Under the pieces are notes generated by a model. That model saw nothing but the letters and a program-made list of their open reading frames with translations. It had not been told where the DNA came from and ran no database searches. Position numbers and translations under genes: made by a program. From Isoetes taiwanensis (taxonomy: Eukaryota > Streptophyta > Lycopodiopsida > Isoetales > Isoetaceae), in assembly GCA_021234155.1 (NCBI GenBank), contig JAJEKV010000092.1, forward strand, positions 2,304,561 through 2,368,560: a stretch of 64,000 nucleotides of DNA. The letters are read 5' to 3'. Positions 14,001 through 25,890 of the stretch are shown piece by piece. Position 1 is the first letter of the stretch. Each line of letters opens with the position of its first letter.

Positions 14001-15127
14001 CTATCTGTTCGGCCGGTGCTGTCTTTGCCGAGTCTTTGGGTAGAAAGCGCTTTCGTTGTTTTCCCTCGATTTCCATCCGGTGTCATGGATCGCTATGAAC
14101 TCCTCGTGGGTAACTCTGTTGTGCCATCATCGCGATGCGGTGTAGGCTTCTATGTCCGTCGATGTCGGCGATTAATGCGTCGAGCCTCCCTTATGCCGAT
14201 GTGAAATTCTGCGTTTCACGGTCGATGAAGTCATCGAGGTCCGGTTGTTGGCGTGGGAGATGTAGGAGCTTCGTTTATCCACGTAGCCCATGTCCACGCA
14301 CTCGGGGGGAGGAGGGGTTCTTGATGTCGTCTGCGGGGCTCGAGTGCACGGTTCCTTGGATGATTACGGGGTTAAGCTTGTGATGCCTAGCCCAAGTGGT
14401 GGAGTTGTCTGCGTGGTTCTCGGCCCCTCTTCAAAGCTTTGAAGTTCCTGCTCCGCTTAGCGCCTTTCTTGTGCGGGTCGGCGTCAGCGGCGTCCTCCGC
14501 CCGACTGCGCCCTTCATCTTCCTCTGCTTTGCCTCCTCGTACTTTCGAGAAGCATCGCTCTTCTTCACCACGCCATGGCCATAGGCTCGAGCTCTAGGGG
14601 TTGGGCGGGATGGCTCTCCTATCTGGATTTGGGCTCTATGGAATAGAAAAATTGCTATAGCTACGGACATATAATTGGGCAAGCGGTTGTCCGTATTTTC
14701 TAGGTATTTGTCTATCTTAAGGCTGTCCTAAAGTATCCTATGCAAGGGGGAAGTTCTACTAGAGAAGGACCTATCTTTGCATGGAACTCAGCCATAATGT
14801 CCTGGTAAAATAGGGAATAGCATTGATGGTTGCCATGATGCTAGAGCTGCTGGGGATATCAAACAAATGAAGGAGCGCCTCTGGGCTGAAAAATCGGCTT
14901 GGAGCGAGGAGCAAAGGTGTAGGATGCAAATGAGGGTTGTGGTCTACTTATAGGCAAAAACCCTAATTTTAGAAAAAAATTTGGATAAAGGAAAATCTAG
15001 GATTCTAAGGTATTGCTAAGCACAAGACAAGCTAATCAAGCTAGCGAGTACATTCTAAGGATCCTATTGCAACAAATTCTATCTAATTTGGGGAAAGTGT
15101 GGACAAATTGGGGCAATTTTGGTGTGA
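8013..15127. other. Interior of element 1, no recognised gene
   Basis: This is AT-rich sequence with only short open stretches. Parts match the interior of the second element (27379-29016 and 39096-43660), for example the cysteine-poor minus-strand stretch containing KIEAFDTLTTRT near 12630 and its relative near 40990. Shared but degraded open stretches hint at a once-coding ancestor. Nothing resembles retroviral enzymes. Confidence 0.6.
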
Positions 15128-16438
15128 CCACTCACACAGTGCGCGAGAGGCAGTTAGGAATATGATCCTAAGTGGCCTGGGCGCACTCTGTGAGGGGTGG
15201 GGCCCTGTTTGGGTCGAGGATGATGCCAAACATGCAAACTAAGGGTGAAATCCTGCATATATCATCGAGATAGGTCGGATTGAGCCCTTATTTGCTTCAT
15301 TTGGATAAGTTTTGGCCCAGATTTGGGGTCGACCACTCACACAGTGCGCCAGGGTCGAATCGGTTTGCAAACCGAATTGGTCTGGGCGCACTCTGCGAGG
15401 GGTGGGGCTCCATGTGAGTTAGGGTTGGGCAATTTCTACAAACTAGGGTTTGCATTTGGACAAGTTTTGGCATAGATCAGTGCTCGACCACTCACACAGT
15501 GCGCGAGAGGCAGTTAGGAATATAATCCTAAGTGGCCTGGGCGCACTCTGTGAGGGGTGGGGCCAAAAACACTGAGTTTTGCTCCAACTTTGTTAATTCC
15601 AACTGCAGAACTTAGTAACACATTCTACTTACACCTGATTTAACACATTAACATGATCAAAACATATATTTATATTTACAATAAACTAGCAATCTTCTTT
15701 CTGCTGAGAGCTCGTGGATGTTGCACCCGAGTTCTTGATAGTCGAGAAGGTTCTTCATGCAGATGATTAACGTATGTCTTCCATTCGATGAAGATTGTTG
15801 ATAGGTCGGTTGTGCCCTGTCTTTCTTTCGCGCCGTTTGTAGAGGTGTTTGCCATAGTGCTTCCTCTCTTGGGTGCGCCTGGGTCTTCAATGTCTTCAAA
15901 AGTCGTGCTCCTTGCCCATACGTGGCTCTAGCCTTGTACCTTAAAAGCTATTGCTTCTATTTCTAAATAAACTGTAGTTTGGGAGGCGAGAATTTAGGGG
16001 TTTGACCTATTTTGGTCATTTTGAGGAGGATTATAATATTTTTAGCCTAATTTGAGGTCATAAATGGATTCTAGACTCTTTAATGGTCCTAACGCAACAA
16101 ATTTCAGGCGATTTGGAGCTGTATAACTCAAGTTCTGAAGGTTCAAAGTTTTGACCACTCACCACGGTGCGCCGGGGTCGAATTGGTTTGCAAACCAAAT
16201 TGGTGGGCGCACTCGTGAGGGGTCACCTCTTTGAGGTCCAATTTTCAATTTACAAGGGATTTCTTAGTGTTATAATATGCAAAACTAGCTAGAATCAAGG
16301 AGATAAGCTGAATCTGCACCATTAGTTTAGCTAAATTATACATCTAACTAGGTCAACATGGGTCCACCACTCACACAAAGGCGCCCGTGGTCGAATCGGT
16401 TTGCAAACCAAATTGGTGCAGAGCACTCGTGAGGGGTC
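15128..16438 (-). repeat. Array of five 73-bp hairpins in the 5' leader of element 1
   Basis: Five inverted repeats lie at 15128-15200, 15333-15405, 15488-15560, 16155-16225 and 16367-16438, each about 70-73 bp. The outer arms are conserved (CTCACACAGTGCGC against GCGCACTCTGTGAG). The centres are of two classes that are themselves palindromic: TTAGGA with TCCTAA, and CGGTTTGCAAACCG. A further copy lies at the matching place in element 2 (43670-43740). They occupy the leader just downstream of the primer-binding site in the direction of transcription. A structural RNA role such as packaging or dimerisation is an inference. Confidence 0.85.
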
Positions 16439-16635
16439 ACCTCTTTGGCCATTTTAGGTTGGTTTTTGCTAAAACTTATCACTACTCTTAGCATTAACCT
16501 ATTGCTGCACTACAATTGGGAAAAAATTTTCCCAATTTTCGAGGTTCTTGCTTGGGAGGTTGTTCCCAAGACTGGAAGTCTACTGTTAGTCCTAAGGAAA
16601 ATGGTCAGTGCTCGATCCTGGTCTACCAAGATCAT

Positions 16636-16647
16636 GCTCTGATACCA
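16636..16647 (-). promoter_or_regulatory. Primer-binding site of element 1
   Basis: On the minus strand TGGTATCAGAGC lies one base inside the right LTR. It is complementary to the 3' end of initiator Met-tRNA, the usual primer of plant LTR elements. Confidence 0.93.
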
Positions 16648-16648
16648 C

Positions 16649-18254
16649 TGTGACGTCCCCTACTCCTTATACGATGCCCACATCGTATTCGAAGGAGGAG
16701 CATTCCCCCCGGCGGCTACAGCGGCGGGGGCCATCCACTGACTCCACTCCCATCCGGGATGAGCCGCAAAGGGAAGAATGGATGTGTCATTCACCCGTCT
16801 TCCATCGGGTCGACCTCCTCTCAAGGAGGCGTGAATAAACAAACGTGAGCACAACTAACAGTAAACAAATACAATCACCATAGAGATAGCAATATCACAG
16901 AGATAACAATACCTTCATAGCAACAATAACAAGGGGAGATCCTACCCAGGGCTCGGACTCAAGGGGGATGACTGACGGCTAGGGTCTCCAGAGTTCATTG
17001 CAGACAGAATTCATGGCAATGGATTTGGCTGGCATAGAACATGGCTTAGGGTAGTCCACTCCATCCGCCCCTCCCGTGCACACTTTGCAGAGTAGGCTGA
17101 AAAGTGTTGGGACTTGACCGTAGCCTGCCGGGTGAATAGCCGGAGGGGCTACTACTCTTCGGGTTGCATCTCCCCAGCCCGATGAGGCAGAAAGAGTTGC
17201 CTCTCCTCGAGAGGCATCCATGCTCATCCGCAGCGCTAGAGGGCCCTTGCCCGTGATTCGACTTGAACTCACTGGAAGGTCATATCCACCACCCCACGAG
17301 TGTCGAGCTCATGCCTTGCCCACACGCAGTGACAAGCCATTAAGCCTAGCCTGCAGAGACCCCCGATAGGCCTTACTACCAGAGGGGTCAGTCCGTGATG
17401 AGACAAGTTCCTCCTTATCAACCGGCCTAGCCCCTTCACCCACAGCCAGGTGGGCTCCTGTGCACGGGCCGCATATAATTGGGAACTAGTGGTGCTACCT
17501 AGGATCATCTGCTACACAGCTTTAGGTCTCTACCCCCCTTCCCAATACATGGAGATCACAGAGTGAAATACATACAACATCCACGTAACTGAAATAGAAA
17601 TAGAAATATCATCTAATCTATCTACCTAAACAACAGAGTTAGGTTCCTTAGTTAGGGCTTATGATCTCGGGATCTATAAGGCCTCTAGAGTTGATCTAAC
17701 ATACTAAACCAGCCTATTGCCTTGCCCAAAGACGGCTTTGCACAACAGAACAACTAGATACCTGCTCCTTGACCCGCTCCTGACCCTCGGAAGGCGTCCA
17801 TGCTCCTGATCTTGCTGAAGATGGCTGCTAATCGATAATCTGTTGTGCAAATCCGGCTTTCCGGAGCTCAGCAATGCGGATTGAAGTCCATACTTGGCCG
17901 AAATGGCTCAAGAGGACCCGAACTTCGAGAGGAAAGGAGCTCTAGGAAAAACCCTAAAATGCAAAGAGAAGAAAGGTTTAGGGTTTAAGGGAAAAGCCCT
18001 TTTATAGAAATCCTTAGGGTTAGGTTAGATATTGGCCAAATGGGATTTAGCCATTTGGCAATGGGGTCCATGGGGTTATTAATTGTGTATGTTTATTTAA
18101 CATGCACAACATTCAATGTTGCCCCCTAGGTGCAACCCTTGCCCCCTAGGTGCAACCCTATACGTCTCGCAAGTACATGTCATCCGTGACATGTACGGGT
18201 GACGTGGCAATATAATATACGTATTCGGGGCGTATATTATGTTGGAACGTCACA
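16649..18254 (-). repeat. 5' LTR of element 1
   Basis: This 1606-bp copy is bounded by TGTGACG and CGTCACA. It is followed directly by the target duplication GCATC and then by the resumed minus-strand DUF7869-type gene. Confidence 0.93.
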
Positions 18255-18259
18255 GCATC

Positions 18260-18558
18260 TGCCCATCAAAGACATTTTGAAGAGAAACAACAATCAGTCC
18301 CTCTGGCACGGGAACATTGTGGTGGTGCATGAAATTTGTGCTCTGCCATCTGCTACCTTCTTAATGCGAAGTTCCGCAAATTCTCTTATCTCGCATAAAT
18401 AATTGCTCATCAAAATCATGAGGGCGATCCTCGCAACCAAATATTAAGTATTCAGACTTTCCATAAGAACACACCCTATGAAGACTCAATTTAATGCTGA
18501 ACAGGATCGCGAAAGCGATGTTTGTTAGCATTATACTGCAACCTAAGAACCTTGCCAT
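18260..18558 (-). pseudogene. DUF7869/DUF8039-like element gene, N-terminal part
   Basis: To the right of element 1 the minus strand resumes coding-like sequence. A stretch beginning MARFLGCSIMLTNIAFAIL at 18558 contains CEDRPHDFDEQLFMRDKR, and NVPVPEGLIVVSLQNVF lies in another frame near 18250-18340. The VPVPEGL segment is what I expect just before a DUF8039 module, and that module is found across element 1 at 6340-6386. The pair 3785-6417 and 18260-18558 is therefore one gene of about 950 codons split by element 1, with additional frame changes. The identification is by memory of the family. Confidence 0.5.
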
Positions 18559-18621
18559 CTAAAATAACCCTAGTCATCAAACGTACACGTATATTGAATA
18601 AATTACACTTATTGAATAAAA

Positions 18622-21600
18622 GCAATGATCAACGTGACGTTCCCTTCGAGCTTGCAGTCTGGACCCTTTAGAAAACGGGTGGAGCAGGTACTGAAGGTAT
18701 GCAATGAAGCTATCAAACATCACAATAATGAAAAGTGGTTGAAGTATAGGTATGTTAATGTGAATGAAAATTGTATCCTTGACAAGAAGGCATGAGAAAT
18801 AGAACATCAGGAGTGTTAAGTTGTTGCATCAGTTGCTAGTAGCAGCTACAGGGTTAGAAATTGAGTCTATCTAGCAAAGAGTGCGTATACTTGTTAAGAA
18901 ACATGTTACAGATGTTCTAGCTTGTAAATTAAAGCATCACATATTGATATTTGAGATAATAATTACCAAGCGCTTTGTATTTGTGTGTGGACGACTTGAA
19001 TTTGGAGCTGCAATTTCAAGTCCCCTTGTTTCGCTTTGCGGACGCCTTCAATTTCGAAGGCATTTGCCTTGGCGATCTGCAATTCTCATTGAAACCTTTT
19101 GTGCTTGGCCAGCGCCTTCAGAGACCAAACAATCCCGAACCAACTAAATGTTGAATGTTCTTCAACAAAATGCAGCGGGAAAATTACTTTCAAATTTTGA
19201 ATTAAGCTGTCCCATCACGTTCGTAATTTCAGTGCTAGTGTTTGGCATAAAGGTTGGTACATTATTCCATGGGTGCTTTATGGTGCGAGTGGCCATTAAT
19301 GGAGGTTGTTAGGCATCACTGTTTTGGATTCAAATTTCGCACTCAGACGTGCACCTCGTGCTAGACCTCTCGCCCAAAAAAGTAAACTTTTTGGGTCGAT
19401 AGTACAGCCGCCCACATTAATGATGCCGTCGGTCATTATGGCCACTATCATTATGGTCATCGGTCATTATGGCCATTTGTCATTATTACAGCACATTTAA
19501 AAATGTGGGTGCGGTTCATTTATAAAATTCTTATTCTCGTGAACTTCTAGAGGAAAATCAGAGCGTCTTGGAGCTTTTTAGGGGGCCTGATGTCGAGCCC
19601 ATGCGCATCATCACTTTGTCAAATGCACGGAAGTGGTGCGTAGAAATTGCACAGGCCATTCCATATATTAGAGGAGACCATCGAAAAGACCTATGTTTGT
19701 TCTTGCGCATTGGTACAGATAGGCATTGTAGTTGCGAGGTGGGAAGGCACAAAGAACAATGTTCAGGATGCTCTCATATGCAGTGTTGAGGACACCCAAC
19801 AACTCCAGTTCTTGGAGTTGATTTTGAAGTGGAGAAACTATGACCCGTCGATGATGACTGCTAGCAAGATGAACAAGCCGGCCACAATGTTCCGACAAGC
19901 GCAAAGGACTTTGGCTAGATCCTGTCGTCCTATGAATCTTTGCCCCTATCAAGTAAAAGAAAACATGTATATTCTTATAGGGTTTTTTACATGTAGGGAA
20001 GGGCTATCAAATGATAAGAAGCCTCCAAGCATAGCTTTAAAGGTTAAATGAGATGAAAAGATGCCCTCAAGAATAGACACCAATTGGATAAGGGCAACTG
20101 CAAAAAAAAGATGTGTGAAACCCTTAGCTGTAGTTGGAGAACCATCAACGGCAAGGACACCAAATGCACAACCCGCTATTAGGATTGAGCCATCCATCGT
20201 CATTAATCCTACTCAACCTTTAGCTATGAAGGCCCCTGATCTCTTTGAGAAGGCACCTGCTAGGAAATTATCCACTTTTAAGATTAAACTACGAGCATTG
20301 AATGCTGATGACAGCGGCCAGCCCTCCAGTTCCCAAACTCCTCCTTCTCTCAATGCTCCTTCTATCTCCAATGCCCTCACATGGCCCAATGCACCCTGCA
20401 GCACTCCTGATTTGAATCAATTCTGAGGAAAAAAAGAAGATGGCTCAGCAAATTGCTCTCAAACTAGAGCAGTTCAAACGGTTTTATCCCATGGGTGTGA
20501 ATTGGTTTATGAGAGTATCCATATTTGATTGTGAACCAGCTCTGGCTAATCTAACGCACAGAATGCGCTCCAATGACCATGTGCAAACATTGGTTAAGAG
20601 CTTCCACAGTTACCCCACATAAGTGCTGATACCGTTTGACCCCATTACGAGGTAATTCTTTTGGAAGAGTCTCTTGAATGCAATGAGTGTAGAGTACTTA
20701 AATGTTGAAGATTTTATTTTTCAGAAGGAAGGTCACCTGGAGCACGCCTGAGGATTTGCAATGGAAAACATTCTTTATAATATCTGGTAATAATCACAGC
20801 ATTTGTGTTGCACAATACTTTGCGGAGTATTTGGAGAATTGCAGTAGCAACTGGAATTTGCTAAAGCATACGAGAAGAAGAACAAGAGTGCTTAACGAGA
20901 ACTTGACTCAAGGAATACATCGAGTTAAGCATTCAATGTAACGAGGTGATAGCAAGCACAATATATAAAGAATCACTCGTAGAAAAGTTCCAGCAACTAC
21001 GGCATCAAGGACCAATCGGCACTGCAACGACCTTAGCATGGAAGGTATGAGTTGATTTTAGGTCATAAAGATCACGGTGGCGATCCTAATAACCTTTTTC
21101 TTTTATAGGATTTTGTTGAGATAGCCACCACTACGCAAGGTCAAAGAATTAGAGGAGAAAAAATAATTCATTTTTTTTGGAGGAGAGAGTCTGGAAGAAA
21201 TTGATGGAAGTGGTTACAAGATGGATTGGCAAGAAATTGTGCGATGATCACGGTGAGCCCCCTGAAAGACCAAATAAAGATTTTTATAACAAGACGTGGC
21301 TTAGGTACCTCCGAGGCATGTCAAATGTGGAACTCTCCCAACTGCTTGACGAAATTCTAGAAGGCAAGACCTTCATGGAATTTTGTCTTATGCCAGTAGT
21401 GTGGTCGAAAAAAAATATACATTCTTTGAAGATCTGCTTGTGGATTTTCCAGATTTCACCGAGCAGAGAATATTAGATATTGTCGACACGGACATAGAGT
21501 ATGTGAAGGCCAATTGAAATAAAGATCATGTTCTGGGTAATTTGCCCATTTGTTTTTTAGAACCCATCAGAGCCATACCGAAGCCGACCAAGAAAAGGAA

Positions 21601-22820
21601 AGAGAAAAATAATATTGTTCATCTAGTCACAAAAGATGGCATTCTAGTGTCTGCCTCTATTTCCGAGAATGCAATCTTGGTGTTTATTGATATTTGTGGC
21701 TTCACAAAAGTATGGGATTGCAAGAAACATATGGAACTATTTACGAGGATAGGGAGCAGCTAAGATCTATCATTTGATTATCTTAATGCATTTTGTGAAC
21801 TTGCCAAACTATTTGTACAGTCAGAAACAAATCCAGAGGCAGTTCACATATCTTTTTGGGCACTTATGACGAACAAGGATGGGTCAGCAAGAGAAAAGTG
21901 AAAGAATATCAATATTACATTAGCCACATGTGCATCAATAGGAGTGAGTTACATGTTCTGCTAGTGCAATCAGAGTTGGAACTTCGTCTCAACCAAGTGA
22001 ACAATGCTCCAAAGAGCACTCCCCTGCCACCAATGCCACTCACTGAAAAGGAGGATGAAAATGCAAAAATAATAAAGAAATATCAGATGTATTTCACAGG
22101 CAAGCCAAGATACAGTTGGGCTGTGATGGATGGTGACTATATCTTTAAATGCCAGCTGAAGACATCATACACATATCACATTATAGATCAACTGGTGCCT
22201 AAAGATGGTTGCGTCCAGGATTTCTTCTCAGCCAATACAGCTTCATGTGTAGCGCTCATGCAAGGTAAGCGAAGTGTGGCATTCGAAAAGGGTGACAAAA
22301 TATGTCGTTTCTTGCGATCTTTCTTGGAAATGCTAGACAAAATGGCAAACCAGTCAACTGGTGTTTCGGAGGAAGAGAAAGCAGAGGACGATAATGTAGA
22401 TCAGGGGGACACTTCTAAACCCAATCTCAGGATTACCCAAACCACAGACTTATCCAACCTGGATGAGATTTTAGACAAGCTGGATGAGAAGAGCTACGAG
22501 GAAAGGATGTAGGAGATAAAGAGACTTCTGGAGTCCACCCAGAAAGGTATTGACGCCTTGGAACCTACATTCTAAAAGATAGACAGTATAAATCAATGTT
22601 TTGAGCGAGCTATGGTTGTTGTGACAGGTAAAAATACATTTGAATATCTGGATTCTGACAACAAGGAACAAGACAAGATGGAGATGACTAGAATACATGA
22701 GCACTCTATTTCATGTAGAAAATTAAAAACATTTCATCCTACTGAGTTCTCAGGTGAGCTAGAAGGGGAATTACTTGGAGACACTGAAGAGCTTCACATA
22801 GCCGAAAATGTGTAGAGAAT
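18622..22820 (+). pseudogene. Second gene of the DUF7869-type element, possibly ParB-like
   Basis: Coding-like stretches run on the plus strand, divergent from the DUF7869-type gene. Recognisable segments are ELFRGPDVEPMRIITLSNAR near 19575; RMRSNDHVQTLVKSF near 20560; IISGNNHSICVAQYF near 20785; and a long open region at 21856-22512 (218 residues, containing GTYDEQGWVSKRKVKEYQYY and an acidic, lysine-rich C-terminus). The pairing of a D-x-x-V-x-x-L-V motif with a downstream ISGNNHSICVA loop resembles the ParB/sulfiredoxin nucleotide-binding fold, but this is tentative. Frame breaks separate the pieces. A possible intron (GTATGAG after 21045, AG near 21109) lies inside. Being next to and divergent from the DUF7869-type gene suggests one two-gene element. 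Confidence 0.4.
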
Positions 22821-22944
22821 TGCCCAGGCCATGGAAATGGATGTACCCAATGTGATGGGCTATTCAGAGATGGACACTTTGCAGGCTATAGAGATTGGAG
22901 AGAGAGCATGTTCGGCGCATAGCTAATGAACTCTGTGTGATACC

Positions 22945-23500
22945 TGCCGCAGCAACCCAGGCCACCAAACCCGGAAGCCCGACCCCAGAGGATCCAAGAG
23001 ACATCAAAATACCAAGACACATGTGATGCAATATCAAACACCAAGACATATGATGTTCATTAGATTATTTACTATTACAGGTGCCTAGATCATACTCTGC
23101 CCCTTGCTGAGGTTCCCCATACATGTTGAAGTAGCTTATCCAATGCTCCTTACAATGACATCGAAGTAGGTTCAATACTTAGCATTTCCTCAAAGCTCAA
23201 GCTTACACTAAGGCTATTCCACCTATAAGGAATGCAATATACTTATCAATGTAATTTACTAGCTATAATAACCTACCTTCCTGATTGCAAGAGTGAGTCC
23301 AACAATGCCCTCTGCCCTGATCATCTCATAGAAGCCTCCAAGTTCCATCTTCGCACTTAGCTATAGTTTTAATATTTTATATTAAAACAAACCTTCCTTA
23401 GCTAATGAATTTATTGGTGAATCTAATGCGAGAACTCAAAATTATGCTTTTTGAACTTAAAAATCTATATAGCTGATGTCCGCAAATGTAACTCTTACCA
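22945..23500 (-). mobile_element. Fragment related to the gag-only LTR element
   Basis: The sequence from about 22945 to 23140, and more loosely to 23500, matches 36180-36560 in the interior of the gag-only element. Shared landmarks include AACCCAGGCCACC followed by GGAAG.CCGACCCC, and GTGCCTAG.TCATACTC. No LTR is seen at either side, so this is an old, partial copy. Confidence 0.65.
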
Positions 23501-23718
23501 CATAATTATGAATCGTGGCTCCGTCTCCACAAGCTAAGAAACACCAATCTCTTAGACATCATTTGATTTATTACACTTATGTTACATATTATCTCTTCAA
23601 AGTAATACAAGTTTCGACATGAATTACTATTGTGTTTCCATGCAGATCCCTTGCAATTGATCTCTGTGTCTTCCACCGGCTCGAAAGTCACCTGTACTAC
23701 ACCCGTGGCTCTTTTACT

Positions 23719-25350
23719 TAGAAGGAAGGAAGGAAGGAAGTATATTTTAACGTCCACGGAGGCCAACTGTCCTTCTTAATATTTCATATAACAAATTAAT
23801 TCATTATAACAAAATGATACAAAAATAACAGAGCATATACAACCAACGACACTACAGAAGCAACGAAGCAGCAAGTCCCCGACAAATCCGGCAGCCCAGA
23901 GAAAAAATAGTCCCTTTATGGCAGTGCTATCTGGGAGCCTTAGATTATCTACATGCAAAGTCAATCTAAGATAAATCACCAATTTGAACCACTGGAGGTC
24001 GTTTTTGTCGAGCTGCCTTCTTGAGTGAAACATGCATCCAACCATCACTATAACCCTTGGCTTGCCCACTGCATCGGGCAGACCTAACAGTGTTGGAGGA
24101 AGAAGAACAATCGTAGAAGAAGCTAGTGGAGTTTTCGTCTACACAAAACGAGATTCCTCCATAGCACGCGATGCCACAACCACCATAGTAGGTGATATAC
24201 AGTCCTGCACACAAGATGTGATCAAAGGTGCAGTAAAGGGATAATAACACGTGAAATCTCATTAGACAACATTGGAATTGAAGACAACTTAGCTAAAGAG
24301 GACACAAGAGGAGGTACAAATATCGGGGGAGGACTCACTAAAGGAGAGACAATAAAAGATGTAAATAAAGGAGAAGTGGTGACTGAAGTTGAAAACTAGG
24401 AAGTAACAGAGTTTGTGGTTGAAGGCGAACTAACAAGGGAAGGATAATCATAGAATCGATAGTATCTTTAGGGCCTGAGCAGTAGAAGTTAGAGATACAT
24501 AATATTTAGTATGGGATGAAGTGCCAGCAGATGAAAAGTAGATGCAAGTTCTGGACCATTCAACAAAGTCAAAGTTAACTTCTTGTAATAATTGCTACTT
24601 TTAACCACCAAACTGTCTAGGATAGAGTGGTCAATTGAGATAGAGACACATATAAGAAATCCATTAACAGAGTGGAAAATGTGCATGCCCATCCTATTTG
24701 CAAAAGAAACTAAGAACTCATGGACCAATATATTTACTGTAAATCAAGAATACAGAGCCAACATGGCATTTTAAGAGCTGAAACTATGGCAGGAGTATAG
24801 TATTGATAAATGAGATATCCAATGCCCATAGGATCCACGCCTTGAGAGACTTTCTCCACAACATCCACAATATTAAACATGATCAAGAAGAAGTTCTTAC
24901 CCAACTTCTTCAAGGACTCACAAGCAAGCAGACCAAGACGTAAGAGATGTTGAGCAAGTCATCGCATCAATCACCTAAAATCAAGGAAATCGCTGGTATA
25001 ATAACCAATAACAGAGTGAGAAACCAAGTTCTCAATGCATTTAAAATGAGACTCATATTTATCTCAACCATGGGCACCCCTGGAGTTATGATATAGCAGC
25101 TATAATATGCCTGGTAAAATACGTCAACTGGGGGAAGTCCTGAACCAAGTTGGTACTGCCTTAAGCACTTCTAGAACAGCAGAGAACTCTTCATTACTAA
25201 TCAATCCGAGCTAACTTTGTAAGACAAGAAGTATCTTTAAGAATTCAATCAGAAAAAGATACTCGGGAGGCCCTCTATACGAACTATGCCAAGCTCAAGG
25301 AGCATCAGACCTAGAAGAAACCCTCTGTGAAAAATGAAGTTTGCTTGGCT
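23719..25350 (-). mobile_element. Decayed LINE-like sequence
   Basis: A short AAGG repeat (near 23722-23740) is followed by TTTTAACGTCCACGG, which resembles the 3' tail of the LINE family seen at 48987. Minus-strand open stretches (GYSDGWMHVSLKKAARQKR near 24030; ANRMGMHIFHSVNGFLICVS near 24690; GIVRIEGLP near 25290) resemble plant LINE ORF1 (DUF4283-like) in style. The match is weak and much eroded. The alternative is an unrelated gene remnant. Confidence 0.3.
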
Positions 25351-25890
25351 CTCATCGTTGTAGAAGGGCCGATGTGTTTGCAGTCATACGAAAGCTATAT
25401 GCAAATTTTAAAGATTGCTTTTGGATTCTTGCAATATCATGCCTTGTCTGAAAGGAAATCATAGTATTATATGCTTTCTCAAAATTTTAGTGGCATCATC
25501 ATCATTTCATTATATAGATCTTCATCATCCACTCCATACCTTTGGCTCTTGTTGGTACTAGTTTTGTATTGGCAGTTGTGCATCCTTTGCAGTCATATGT
25601 TTTAGTTGTAGAATTGTAGAGATGTATCATATGTTGTCGAAACTATTAGTTTCTGGATCGAATTTGACTTTTGATCTGCTTGGTTCACCTTCAATATTGA
25701 TAACCAAATGCATGCTTGTTCTTGAACTGCTTATACTATTATTGAAATTGTGCATGGGATTTTTGCATTTGGACTCCATATCATGCTTGGAGTATCATAA
25801 AATTCAAATTGGATCAGGAGGGATTTTTCATTTATCCAAAGATCATTAACATCGGGTAATAAGTTCCTCAGACCAAAATAAGTCCAAGAA
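25351..25890. other. Stretch without a recognisable gene
   Basis: An open stretch of 75 codons at 25622-25849 on the plus strand is leucine-rich but matches nothing known to me. This DNA is the left flank of element 2 and should join 45618 onward in the empty site. Confidence 0.4.

Larger units (their letters stand above)
6423..18254 (-). mobile_element. Large non-coding LTR retrotransposon (LARD-like), element 1
   Basis: Two direct LTRs (6423-8012 and 16649-18254) start TGTGACG and end CGTCACA. They are flanked by GCATC at 6418-6422 and 18255-18259, a 5-bp target duplication. The primer-binding site lies next to the right LTR on the minus strand, and a purine-rich tract (minus-strand AGGTGGGGAGAA, 8013-8024) abuts the left LTR, so the element points left. 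The 8.6-kb interior has no recognisable gag, protease, reverse transcriptase or integrase. This fits a large retrotransposon derivative moved in trans. The LTRs have drifted apart by at least a few per cent, so the insertion is not recent. It is coding-dead or was never coding. Confidence 0.93.

Noticed and set aside
15128-16438. CRISPR-like array (regularly sized repeats with spacers)
   Set aside because: The repeats are large inverted repeats with irregular spacing of 150-600 bp inside an LTR retrotransposon leader, in eukaryotic DNA. It is not a CRISPR array.
16636-16647. tRNA gene near the LTRs
   Set aside because: Only the 12 bases complementary to the tRNA 3' end are present; these are primer-binding sites, and there is no cloverleaf.
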